From: Castanea sativa | Lineage: Eukaryota; Streptophyta; Magnoliopsida; Fagales; Fagaceae | Assembly: GCF_040712315.1 (NCBI RefSeq) | Contig: NC_134018.1 | Coordinates: forward strand, 1,984,001-2,048,000 | Direction of reading: 5' to 3' | Length of the DNA stretch: 64,000 nucleotides | Shown here: in pieces, positions 10,931 to 21,890 of the stretch | Numbering within the stretch: the first letter of the stretch is position 1 | How the letters are laid out: every line of letters starts with the position of its first letter | The notes under the pieces: generated by a model | Databases searched by the model: none | Told to the model about the DNA's origin: nothing | What the model saw: only the letters and a program-made list of their open reading frames with translations | Made by a program: the position numbers and the translations under genes

Positions 10931-12191
10931 TGTTGATACCTATTTTCGCGACACATTTTCTACAAGCCCGATTCAAACCAAGCCCGACTTCCTTGTGGGC
11001 TCAATTCATGTATTATAATTTATTTTATTCTTTTAAGCCTGGCCCAAGCCCATACGACTTATTGGGAAAATTGAGGGAGTGTGGTTTGGAGGGTATGGAT
11101 AAGTTCCTTAGACCTTTTGTATGAGCCCAGCCCATGCGTGCTACCAAGTGGGCAAGGGATGCTGGTAGCACCTCAGGCTCATGGAGGAGGTCTTGTATCT
11201 AAAATTTTCACCCCAAAACAGCTTTTATGCTCTGGGTGACTGTGACCCAAAGTTTCTGCCCAAACCTTTTTTTTCTTTAAAAAATGGTTGGCTCTCATTG
11301 GCCAACTACAACTGCTAGCTCTCATCTAGTTGAGCCTCCCAATGGTTTAAAACAACTAAAAATGAGGAGCCAATGAGGGTTTAGTCAAGCATTTCCCTTA
11401 ATGATGATAAAAGTAATCCTTCCTTTTATCCAAACAAAAGCAAACCTGAAAATTACTACTTGCTTAACACCTTGGGGTCCAAAACCTCTTCTATTGGCCA
11501 AAAACTAGTCACTTAGAGCACCCCAAACTCAATATAAATGCTACAATTAGATTCAAAATAGAGGATTTTTTTTTGGACTCTGAGAGCAACACCTCAAGCT
11601 CAATACAAGAGTCTTTCTTCAACTAAAAAAACCACTAACCACGTTCTACCTAGAGACTTGAAACTTCAGAGCAAAAATCCATTCATCCAGTCAACAATCT
11701 CACAATTTTGAACCTTAGGGGTGGAATATAGGTATAGGGGAGCCTTCCCTCTCTTCCTCACAACCTCTCTCAATTTCCTCTTCTCGGTGACTGTGGGTCG
11801 AAGTTTCAGATTTGTTGAACCATGTTTTCCCCATAGAGCTGAAACTTGAGAGCAAAAACCTACTGAGCCAAGAAATATTCTCACAATTCTGAACCTTAGG
11901 GGTGAAAATATGGGTACAGGGGGACCTTCCCTCTCTTCCTCACAACCTCCCTCATTTCCCTCTTCTCGGTATTGTGGATCGAAGTTTTAGACCTATTATA
12001 TTTTTATACTTTTTTCTACACTTTTATTATTAGCATTTTGATTTTCTCCTGTAAAAGCACTATTAATCTTTTGTTCATTATACATTTGGAATTTTGGGCT
12101 TGATTCTCCATTATAAACACTTCTAAAGAACCCAAGAGGAGATTTAGGTCATTCTCACATTTTTTGCCCTTGTTGTAAAACGTCCCCGACA
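10931..12191. mobile_element. solo LTR nested in gag, unit B
   Basis: 1261 bp, TGTTGATACC ... CCCCGACA, TSD AAAGT at 10926-10930 and 12192-12196. Orthologous to the unit A insertion. The internal 180-bp tandem duplication is also present (about 11650-12000). Confidence 0.85.
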
Positions 12192-12196
12192 AAAGT

Positions 12197-12765
12197 TAGC
12201 TGAGTTTGATGCTAAACTGGAAAATTGTCTTGTACCAAACTTTATATTGATAATAGATCTGTTTTTGTTATTGTTCATCTTAAGCCTAAAGCTAACAAAA
12301 TTTATATTCCTCCTTTTAAAATGAATTATAAAAAAGGCTTATTTTGCTAGGTTGGATAAAGGTAAAAGTTACGATGTAGATATTGAAGTTTCAAAACTTA
12401 TGTTTAAACATTATGTTAGAATGCATAAGAAATTTGTTTACGTGCCTACCTATCACCTCTGTGGTGTTGTTGGTCATATTAGACCAAATTGTTTTTTGTT
12501 AAGGCAAGAACCAAAGCCTGTGACCGAAAACCCCACTAGGAATATTGATATTCCTAAATTTGTTCTTGTCTATCACTTTTGTGGTGCCCGTGGTCACATA
12601 CGTCATAATTGTCATAAATTGAAATTCAAGCATTCGGTCATAAACATCATAACTTTTGTGGTGACCATGCTCATATATGTCATATGTGATGATATTTCTC
12701 CTGCCATAAGTCCTGATAAATTGTTTTATATGCTTTTGAAAAATTTAAACTTGTTGGCTTCTTAA
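12197..12765 (+). pseudogene. gag C-terminal fragment with zinc knuckles, unit B
   Basis: Open from 12352 to 12765. The two knuckles read YHLCGVVGHIRPNC and YHFCGARGHIRHNC, again with Tyr for the first Cys in both, so these changes predate the unit duplication. Otherwise as in unit A, with small amino-acid differences (Tyr for Ser after KGKS). Confidence 0.75.
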
Positions 12766-14333
12766 AAAAAATTGCAAGATTTCGATCTGTCTCGATCAGA
12801 AAAATTGTGTAATGCCTCAAATACACTCTGCTTCTCATGGTTGTTCATCTACAAAGCCAAAGACTCGTGCTATATGTGTAAGAAAAGATTTGCTAAGGTA
12901 AGTTTTGTTTACTTGTCCTTGGTTTAATTCTTTCAATTATTTGTGGATAGGTTTTCTTTTGGTTTTTGGTTGTTTTATTATCTTAGGTTGTTTTGATTTT
13001 TCTTTTATTATAAAATCCTAAAACATTGAAATATTCAAAAAAGACAAAAATATCTTATTTTGTGCCTAGTTTTATTTTTCTTGAGGATTACATAAATTAT
13101 AATATCTCTCTCTTGATCTAGAACATGCTTGATATTGTGGAGAAACATAGAAAGTATGTGTTGCATAATTGAGTGCATAATATATTTTTGATTTTGTATC
13201 AGTATGTACTAGTTTGTACACGTACTTATAGGTTAATTAAGAAATTGATATCTCTTATTTGTATAACCTCTATGGCTTAGTTGAGCACTATCATGCATTG
13301 TTGTTGCATTTTATTCATTAATATTTGTGATGTAATTGGGCATTTTGTTGTAATAGGACTATTCTTGTATTTGAGCATTTCATATTGTATGTAAGTTTTG
13401 TCATGGATTGCCACATGGGGAAATTGTTTGGTTCTAAAAGTTTAGGGTAAACCGTGAACACAAACTTGTCTAAATATAGATCTTAGAATTTATGAGTCAT
13501 ATTAGACAATGCTCAAAGTGCTCTAAGTCAAAATTCAAAGAATATACAAGCTACAAGGTTAGAAAGTCAAAATTAGACTGGTTTGATCGATCAAGAAAAT
13601 TTTCAATTGATCAGGAGAATTTTCGATTGATCGAAAGTCGCAGATCAGCAAAAATCATCAAATGTAAAAAGCTCATAATTTGTCCGTTTGAAACCCAAAT
13701 CGTGATTCATTTTTTCCAATAATAAAAGGACATTATAAGTTAACCCTAAAAGGGTTTTGAGAGAGAGGGAGAGAGAGAAGAGTGCATCTTGTGCCTCTAA
13801 TTGTAGATCTAGGATTTTTGTACCCAAAACTCTCTAAAGTCCTCTACCAGCAATATTCTTTGAAGAAACTGAAGATCCAGTGTTGTAGAAGTTGTTGCTA
13901 CAAGATCAACAACTGGTGATCTGAAATATTTGAGTAGGATCTCAAAGTCATAAGCGTGGGAGCTTGTGTGCTGCAAATCTAAGAGAGAATAGTTCTGGAT
14001 TTGAAACTTGCACGTGGTCGTGTCAGTAAGTTAATACTGGAGGTAGCAATAGATTTAGGGTCAAATCTTTTGTAAAAATTTCAATTCTCTATTGGTAGAT
14101 TTGTTTACCTTGAGAATAGTTGAGTCAAATCCTTCCTAGGTTTCTACCTTGAAACAGTTCGTTTCATTGGTTTTCTTAGGTGCTCATATCGATATGCTTT
14201 ACTTTTCCACTACTGCGCATGATATGATCTATTACTATTTAATATTGATCTCGTAATTAACCTAAGTAAACACTTGGCAAATTAATTAGGTAAAACAGTT
14301 TGTTTTTTGGGGTCTAAACAAACTAACATTAGT

Positions 14334-14912
14334 GCATTGCTCAATTATTGATTATCCATGCAAATTGATAGTAGCATGCTAGATTAATTTGTTAATCATG
14401 TAAATTCTGCATTAATTGTAATTATTTTAAATTTGATTTAGTCGTAATAAAAAGTTGGGGGGGGGGGGGGGGTTAAAACAACATTTAGTACTTAGTCTTG
14501 CGAACATTCACAATCCATCAGAAATGCACCCAGGCTAATTTCCTTACGCCAGGGGTACGTAGTCCAAATTAATAAGATTGGAAGACTTTTTCTAAGGCCT
14601 TGTACTAGAAGTCTTTTAGTAGAAGGATTTCTCTGTTAGGATGTTGAGAAATCACTATCAAGTCGCCACCCCCAAAACGTAAGGAACCTATCAACACTAA
14701 ACTTAAATGAGTTAATGTACTTGTTTTGATGATAACAAGCCATCTACTACTATATACTTTTCGGACGGATGACAAGTTGAGTGCAAAATCAAAGTAATGC
14801 AAAGTTTGACTTTTATTAATTTTGAACATAGTTAGAAATTAAGGATTCTAGAATAACATACATTTCTATGTACGAATACAAGTAGATTAAGAGAGGAAAT
14901 GGCTTCGAAACT
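14334..14912. other. spacer upstream of HIPP gene B, with a G16 run
   Basis: I see no gene. The G run at 14457-14472 is four bases shorter than in unit A. Confidence 0.7.
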
Positions 14913-14952
14913 GCAATGCATGCATATTGACTCGGTCTGTGGAAACCGTGGG
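14913..14952 (+). promoter_or_regulatory. conserved HIPP promoter block with W-box
   Basis: Same block as 6903-6942, with the W-box TTGACT at 14927-14932. Confidence 0.6.
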
Positions 14953-15014
14953 TTTTTTTAACTAATTGTTCGTGTATAAGTCAGTCAACAGATTTCTACC
15001 ACAAAGCTCTCTAC

Positions 15015-15022
15015 TATAAATA
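15015..15022 (+). promoter_or_regulatory. TATA box of HIPP gene B
   Basis: TATAAATA, 65 bp upstream of the ATG at 15087. Confidence 0.75.
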
Positions 15023-15086
15023 GACACTATCATTTCATTGCTTTCTCATAATAATCACACTTTCCATTTGTTTCATAGTATCAAAC

Positions 15087-15882
15087 ATGAAGGTAAGCCC
15101 TTTTTCTTACTATAGAAGAGAAAATAAAGAAGGTATTCATAGGGTTTGAGCATTAGCCAACTATACCAACACTGTGGTGCTTGGTTTTTAGGGTTCAAAC
15201 CCTATCTCCCTTCTAGCCCCGGCCTATTTATGAAAAAGGTCACTATGATCACATCTTTTGGCTCCCATGTACCTATGAGGTCCACAGATTATATGAGGGC
15301 ACAAGAGATTTTTACTGTTGGTTTACCTAGAAAAAAAAAAAATGCATATGCATGAAATTTTTTTTGAGTAGCAAACACTAAAAACATATATAAACAATTT
15401 TTTTTTCGTTTTTATTCTGTTGAAAGACACTAATGATTATACGGTATATATATGGTGCAGCAAAAGATAGTAATGAAGGTGCAAATGAATTGCAAGAAAT
15501 GCAGAACCAAGGCCATGAAGATTGCTGCTGTGACAGAAGGTGTGCATCAAATTTGCTTTTAAGAACTAGAGTCAAGGGACTAATTGCTTTTATATATATA
15601 TGTAACAGTTTTTTTTTTCCTGAATATCAAACAGGTGTGATCTCAGTGACGATTGAAAGAGAAAAAAGTCTAGTGGTCGTGGTAGGAGACGGAGTTGATT
15701 CAGTTAGCTTGGCCGGCTCACTAAGGAAGAAGCTTGGCTCTGCCACCATTGAGAGTGTGCAAGAAGTGAAAGCAGGAAGTGCTGAGAAAAAAGACCCAAT
15801 TATATGTTATAGCCAATATCCACAATACCCCATGTATGCAGTGGTTTCTGATCAATACCCTAGCAATTGCGCCATCATGTGA
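15087..15882 (+). CDS. HIPP, CAIM type, unit B
   Basis: Exons 15087-15092, 15461-15539 and 15635-15882, giving 110 residues. The HMA metal loop reads QMNCKKCRTK (the unit A gene has CEKC). Exon 3 carries VISVTIE, VVVVGDGVDS and RKKLGSATIESVQEVKAG, then AEKKDP, a Tyr/Pro tail (YSQYPQYPMY) and NCAIM. It lacks the internal KKLGSATI duplication of gene A, so this is the ancestral form. Predicted role: a small metal-binding, prenylated protein at membranes or in the nucleus. Splice sites are conserved with all paralogues. No inactivating change is visible. Confidence 0.88.
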
Positions 15883-17334
15883 TGAGTATTGCAAGCTGAT
15901 CCATGAGATCAATTGAGATGTAAAATTTTTTTTTCTTTGTTTTGTTCATGCTCTTGCATGTTGTTTTCCTTGTGTCTCCTATATGTTTCTTAATACAATA
16001 ATTACAAGGATACAATTAAAAAAATAAAATAGCTAGTTGATATATTTTGTTATAACAACACGAAGTCATGTTAACTTTTGTGAGAAAAAAATTATGAAAA
16101 ATATTTTTTTTCCTTAGCAATACTCAAAATAAAAAATATATATATTGTACGATGAAGTGTGAATGCTTCATTTTCTTTGGTGCTTACATAATTTGGTTGC
16201 TGCTTATATTATCTTAAGGATTAGGTTAGAGTCGGTGTTTCATTAATTATTATGTCTCATATCCCTTGCATGGTCTTAAATTTGAAATATTTCCTTGACT
16301 ATCAAGAGGACCTTTGTATACTATGCAAATTGCTGTGGGATTCTCGTAGCTAGGTAAGTCAAACAATACCAACAAAGTTGAACTATTTTCAACTCCATTA
16401 TATAATTGTTATATGTTAATCTTTCGCTTAGTGGCCAAAATACCTTATGCGGATATTGTAAACATTAAATATATGCAATTTGAACTATGATGCGGGTAGA
16501 GTGTACAATTACAATGAGTAAAACATATCACATTGTGACACATCGTACTGTAAGTAACTATCAAAAGTCAAAACTAAAGTACTTCAAATGATGGACATTT
16601 TTATGTACTAACAAATAAGTTACGGTCACTCGCATCATTTGCTAGTAATATTAATAGGGTTTGGTTAATGTGTGCTTATAAGGTACACATTAATTTATTT
16701 ATTTTTAAAAATATTTTATCCAAAATTAAAAAAATTGTTAATATTTTTTCAATTCTCAATTTTTTTTAAAAAAATAATTAATTATTGTATACTTAGCAAA
16801 ATTCATATTAATAAACAAAAAAAAGGCCTATCATCATTCATCATGTCACTGCTTTTTTTTCACCAATAATTGGCGAAGTTACCAATGTCAGAGAGAAAGG
16901 ACGTAGGTTCAACTGCTCATGGCCACTAGTTCCTTGGTTGTAGTGAATGTGGCTGCAGATCAGTAATTCCACGTTTTTCTTCCTTATATTTTTGTTTGTT
17001 TTATTTTACTTTTTGGGAGCAGCTCATCCATAAAGCATACTTTGACGCAAACCACCCAGGCACCCCTTACTCTATATTACAAAAAAAAAAAAAAAAAAAA
17101 CTTCAGTATTACAATAAAAAATAATAAATAAAATGCACAATTGTTTATTTTACAGATTGAGTTTTGAAGAAAAAATAATAAAATTATGTGAAAGTGATAG
17201 AATTGTTACTTTTTATATAGTACTAGAATTATTCATTATCCTATATTTGAATAAAAGGTTAATAAGTTACTTTTTAAAAAAAATTTAAATTTAATTTTGT
17301 ATTACCATTTGTTTGATTAATGAAATTGTTCTAG
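15883..17334. other. HIPP gene B 3' flank and spacer
   Basis: The 3' flank to about 16042 is shared with unit A. From 16043 the sequence is paralogous to 18480-20570 (diverged), including the empty site (about 16836-16850) of the 805-bp solo LTR found in the other copy. It contains an A20 run near 17081-17100. I see no gene. Confidence 0.7.
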
Positions 17335-17418
17335 GTTGATGCTGCAAGTTTGACTCTGGTTCGATGTACAATGTGTCGTCAACTTAAGCCAAGGCATGAT
17401 TCTTATCAAATTGTTAAG
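17335..17418 (+). other. relict exon-like segment (copy 1)
   Basis: An AG acceptor, 84 nt (28 codons, phase 0) reading VDAASLTLVRCTMCRQ then LKPRHDSYQIVK, and a GTAATT donor. The same segment is at 24604. I do not recognise the parent gene, and I see no flanking exons. It has a CxxC pair but is too short to assign. Confidence 0.4.
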
Positions 17419-17904
17419 GTAATTATTATCCAAGCTCTGTTGAAGCAAACCAAAACAATTATACAGGTAGGAAATTTAACATAGGGAGTTTTGTTTTGCA
17501 CAAATTTAGGATAATCTTTTGATAGGTTATTTGCTCTTTTTAAACATATGAAGTACTTTTTATAAAGCCTTGTACTCAGGGCTTTCTACGTAATAAGTTA
17601 ATGTACATGTTTTGATGATAATAAGCCGGCTACTACTATATACTTTCGGAAGGATGACAAGTTGAGTGCAAAATCAAAGTAATACACAAGCAAAGATTGA
17701 CTTTTATTAATTTTGAACATTGTTAGAAATTAAGGATTCTAGAATAACATACATTTATATATACGTATACAAGTAGATTAAGAGAGGAAATGGCTTCGAA
17801 ACTGCAATGCATGCATACTGATTCGGTCTGTGGAAACCGTGGGTTTTTCAACTAATTGTTCGTGTATAAGTCAGTCAACAGATTTCTACCACAAAGCTCT
17901 TTAA

Positions 17905-17912
17905 TATAAATA
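17905..17912 (+). promoter_or_regulatory. TATA box of HIPP pseudogene C
   Basis: TATAAATA, at the same spacing to ATG as in genes A and B. The upstream W-box is lost: the site reads CTGATT at about 17818-17823. Confidence 0.6.
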
Positions 17913-17976
17913 GACACTATCATTTCTTTGCTTTCTCATAATAATCACACTTTCCATTTGTTTCATAGTATCAAAC

Positions 17977-18323
17977 ATGAAGGTAAGCCCTTTTTCTTAC
18001 TATAGAAGAGAAAAAAAAAAAGGCGGTACTCATAGGGTTTGAGCATTAGCCAACGATACCAACACTGTGGTGCTTGGTATTTAGGGTTCAAACCCTATCT
18101 CCCTAAGAAAAAAGTCTAGTGGTAGTAATAGGAGATGGAGTTGATTCGGTTAGCTTGACCCTCTCACTAAGGAAGAAGCTTGGCTCTGCCACCATTGAAA
18201 GTGTGCAAGAAGTGAAAGCAGAAAGTGCTGAGAAAAAAGACCGAACTATATGTTATAGCCAATATCCACAATACCCCATGTATGCAGTGGTATCAATACC
18301 CTAGTAATTGTGCCATCATGTGA
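17977..18323 (+). pseudogene. HIPP pseudogene C (internal deletion)
   Basis: Exon 1 (ATGAAG, 17977-17982) and its donor are intact, but intron 1 joins directly to the middle of exon 3 near 18105. Relative to gene A about 440 bp are missing, including all of exon 2 with the metal loop and the start of exon 3. The rest of exon 3 reads DGVDSVSLTLSLRKKLGSAT, then QEVKAESAEKK. A further 5-nt deletion near 18292 shifts the frame and ends it at 18304, before the still legible CAIM codons. The gene is dead. Confidence 0.9.
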
Positions 18324-18575
18324 CAAACATTTGATGAATATTGCAGCCCCATGAGGTCAATTGAGATGTAAACTTTTTGTCTTTGTTTTGTTCATGCTCT
18401 TGTATGTTGTTTTCCATGTGTCTCCTATATGTTTCATAATACAATAATTACAAGTAAAAAAAAAAAAAAAAAAAAAAAACTAGTTTATATATATTGTTAC
18501 AAGGACACGAATCCATGTTAACTTTTGTGAGAAAAAAATTGTGAAAAAATATTTTTGTCCTTAGCAATACTCAAG

Positions 18576-18608
<33 letters not shown>

Positions 18609-19562
18609 CGATGAAGTGTGAATGCATCATTTTCTTTGACGCTTACATAATTTGGTTGCTGCTTATTATCTTAAGGATTAGGTTAGAGTCGGTGTTTTGT
18701 TAATTATTATGTATCAAATCTCATGCATGGACTTAAATTTGAAATATTTCCGTGCCAAGAGGACCTTTTTATATTATGCAAATTGCCGTGGGATTCTCGT
18801 TGAGGTGAGTCAAACAATATCAACAAAATCGAACTTTTTTCAGCTCCATCTATATAATTGTTATAAGTTAATCTTTTGCTTAATGGCCAAAATAGCCAGC
18901 CTTATGTGGATAATGTTTCATATGCTGACTAAATCGAAAAATTACAAAAAGTAAATTTGTTATAACAATTCAGAACTCTAACATTTTTTTAAGCTTTCTC
19001 TTCTCCTATCATTTTAGACACACTAGTTTTTTTATTTAAGAAGTAATTATCACATACTCATTAGTTTACATTATCCATATAAGATATACAGTATGACCGT
19101 TTATATTTTATTATGAATATCTGTATAAATATTTCGAACATCAAGCATACAATTTTTAATATGATGTGTATGGAGTGTAAGTACAAAAACAAATGAGTAA
19201 AACACAACACAATTGTGACACGTCGTAGTACTGTGAGTAACTATCATGAATCAAAATTAGGTACTTCAAATGATTTATCGTAACCGGCATCTTTTTGTAC
19301 AAACAAATAAGTTACGGTCACTCATATCATTTGGTAGTAATATTTATAGGGTCTAGTTAATGTGTGCCTTAAAGGCACATATTAACCATTTATTTTAGGA
19401 AAATTTTTATAAAAATTTGAAAAAAAAATTATTAAAACAATTAATTACTTTTACGTTTTTTCATAATTTTTTTTTAAAAAAAATGGTTTAGTAATATATG
19501 CCATAAAGGCATACATTAGTAAATCCCATATTTATAAACAAAAAGGCCTATCATCATTTGTA
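18324..19562. other. pseudogene C 3' flank and spacer
   Basis: Paralogous to 15883-16836. It holds an A run near 18457-18479 and an AT microsatellite near 18579-18606. I see no gene. Confidence 0.6.
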
Positions 19563-19567
19563 TGAGT

Positions 19568-20372
19568 TGTAAGGACGCACTTTGGTACCTAAGCCCAAAT
19601 GAGAAAGTATCTAGGCCCAAAGAGCCCAATACAATGAATTTGTAGAGAGCGTACAATAAAACTAGGTTTTAACAAATTAGACAATAATTATAGTGAGCCC
19701 AGATGGTAAGAAAACAAGAATAATAAGGTTTTGCCTAAGGAAAACCTCCTCGGCACGGTCCGGGGAGACCAGTTCTTATATAAATATTTCTTTTCAATTT
19801 GGTTACAAGTCTAATTCTAATTGTTGTAGTGTTTTTCATTCTCTAATCTCCGATCACCCCTCCTGTAAGGGTCTTCCTTCTCCATTTTATATCTCTCCTT
19901 CCTTCATCTCCATCATCTACGTGTAGGTCAAGTTGTTGGCATTGATTTTTGTCCCATCAGCACCTTCTTGAAATTTTTGGGAGTTGCTGTAAGGTTGCTA
20001 ACCACTATTCAGGAATCACCTCCACATTAATGCAGCCAGAGGGTTAGCTGCAGAGCATTCAATACGGTGGTAGCAGCTTTCCCTTAGATATTTCTTAACT
20101 TCCCTTTGTCTCATGCTCTCCTGATGCTTATCATTACCAGTAGAATCTTCTGGATGGTGGCTTTTAATGGTAGACTGAGCCTTCTGACCTTACCTTACTT
20201 AGCCGAGGAGGCATTCCTCCTCGGACTACCTTCCCAAACCTTCCCTATCATATTTTGTCCGTGGCCTTTTGATTCGCACTTCTTCCCTATTGTCTTCTTG
20301 TCCTCGGACTACTAGACGTCCTCAGACAAGGCCCACGACCCAATATACACTTATGGGCCTTTTATCCCTACA
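19568..20372 (+). mobile_element. solo LTR, 805 bp
   Basis: TGTAAGGACG ... TCCCTACA with a perfect 5-bp TSD TGAGT at 19563-19567 and 20373-20377. Its ends form a short imperfect inverted repeat (TGTAAGG and TGTAGGG). A TATATAAATA motif at about 19777-19786 would fit an LTR promoter in the plus orientation. The paralogous locus near 16836-16850 lacks the insertion. No internal region or second LTR is visible. Confidence 0.85.
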
Positions 20373-20537
20373 TGAGTCATGACACTACTTTTTATTCACC
20401 GATAATTTTCAAAGTTACCAATGTCAAAGAGAAAGGATGTTGGTTCAACTTCTCATGGCTATTAGTTCCTTGGCGATAGTGAATGTGGCTGCAGGTCAGT
20501 AAATCCACATTTTTCTTATATTTTTATTTGTTTTATA

Positions 20538-21890
20538 TTACTTTTTGTGAGCAGCTGATCCATAAAGCATAAATTCTGGTGTGGTTGTCATAAATCTGAC
20601 TTCAACATCACCATTTTGATTTCTGATGAAGAAAGGAGTGTTGGACTGGATTGGCTGAGATGCCTGATGGAGAGTCTCATATTTTGTAATCCATTTCTCT
20701 GGAAAAACTTTTTTCATCTGTTCTTTATCCAACTGTCTTGGAACAAATGTACACATGGGTGTCATGCCTGGATCTACTTGGATCAAAAGAGCATCATTGG
20801 ACTGGGCTATCTCTGGTATGGCTACATCAAAAGCATGGTTCTAGAGTCAGTAGGCAAGCTGGTAGTGAAGTGTGGCTGCAAAAGTATCTGGAACTTGAGA
20901 AGCTCCTGTAATCTGAACTTGAACTTTAAGAGCATCACAAAGGTGTGGGTCTCTGAGAGACATGTTGAAATTGGGGAAAAGGGTGACAAATATTGTTCCT
21001 GCATTAAGTGTGGTTTGGACTGTACCTATGACTGCATTATGATATTCCATAAATCTAGAATCAAGGAGAGCAATTCTAGAAGCTATAGGGAGTCCTTTTC
21101 TGCCATGAAAAGTGAGTGCGAGTCTTACTGCACCAAAATGGAGGTGAGTATAACCTTGTCTTTGCCATGGGATGACAAATTCTCTAGGAAGAGCAAGAGT
21201 GATAAAGTTTTCTTTCTCACTGGCTGGAATATTAAACTGGTCAAATTTTGAAGCTTGGACATACTCTTTAACACTAGAGGGTTGAGAAGGACCTAGAAAT
21301 TTTTTTATGGATTTTTTGAAAGTTTTTTGGGGTTTATCAAACACTGTATAGGGATTTACAATGGGAAAGTCTGTAATAGGTATTTTACTATCTTCAGGAA
21401 TATGGGATATTTCATATAAATATTCTAATCTATTTGCAGTAGATTTTCTGAGGGAAAGATCACAAGAAGTGGTAATGGTATCAGTGATTGCTGAGGATGA
21501 TGAACTGGAACTGGCCATGACTGTTTCTAAAATGAAGAACAATTTTCTTAAGATCTGACAGGACTAAAACGCCACTCCTAGGCTCACGTCCACTAGACTA
21601 CTCGAGAAAAATAATTCTTTGACACTTTTAGTACAACTCCTTAGTTTTCTACTTGATTATCAAATCCCGTTTTCTGATGTGATTATCACAGAGGATCCAC
21701 AATAAGTGGCAACTGTTAATCACAGAGCATACTAATCAGGACAATAGTTCAAGTATACTAATCAAAGGAGAGAGAAACTGATGCTGAGGCTTTACCAGTT
21801 TTTTAAAATTGCATGTGTGTGTGATAAGTGCATGTGCATGGAGAATGCAAGGCTCTGATACCAATTATAGCAATTTTGTTTCTCTCTCCT
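20538..21890 (-). mobile_element. endogenous plant pararetrovirus fragment
   Basis: In minus orientation: a primer-binding site TGGTATCAGAGCC (21851-21863), a leader of about 330 nt, then a movement-protein frame. No LTR precedes the PBS, as expected for a caulimovirid and not for an LTR element. The host sequence matching 16968-17030 breaks off at about 20572, so the viral part starts there. The right boundary is not clear. Only the 5' part of a viral genome is present; no reverse transcriptase or coat region is visible. Confidence 0.65.
20571..21518 (-). pseudogene. caulimovirid movement-protein remnant
   Basis: The frame opens at a Met codon at 21516-21518 (MASSSSSSS) and is open for about 223 codons. 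It shows 30K-superfamily movement-protein features, including the LLDSRF stretch with its conserved Asp. It ends at TGA 20847-20849, with TAG at 20841-20843 two codons later. The same frame then resumes to the host junction near 20571, so two nonsense changes separate the core from its C-terminal part. In exogenous relatives the protein moves virus through plasmodesmata. Here it is a broken, partial copy. The genus is uncertain; florendovirus or petuvirus type are my guesses. Confidence 0.7.

Larger units (their letters stand above)
9671..14328 (+). mobile_element. pol-less LTR retrotransposon (TR-GAG-like), unit B
   Basis: Copy of the 1655-6314 element. LTRs are 9671-10592 and 13425-14328; the TSD TTAGT is at 9666-9670 and 14329-14333; the PBS TGGTATGAGAGC is at 10595-10606. 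It shares the exact insertion site and nested solo LTR with unit A, so it was copied by segmental duplication and not by a new insertion. Confidence 0.9.
8018..16042. repeat. tandem duplication unit B (8.0 kb)
   Basis: This is the second copy of the 8.0-kb unit. Homology to unit A runs from the junction at about 8018-8049 through the HIPP gene ending at 15882 and into its 3' flank, and stops near 16042, where sequence resembling the flank of the older copy (18480 onward) begins. Both copies keep the same retroelement target-site duplications, so the elements were present before the unit duplicated. Confidence 0.95.
14690..17520. repeat. older tandem block, first copy
   Basis: Diverged direct repeat of 17590-24850: HIPP promoter and gene, 3' flank, spacer and a relict exon in the same order. 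The second copy is much longer because of insertions at 19568-20372 and between about 20573 and 24127. It is older than the 8.0-kb duplication, judging by many substitutions and indels. Confidence 0.8.

Noticed and set aside
20616..21251. Plus-strand 211-codon open frame
   Set aside because: It is antisense to the movement-protein frame, which has the recognisable motifs.
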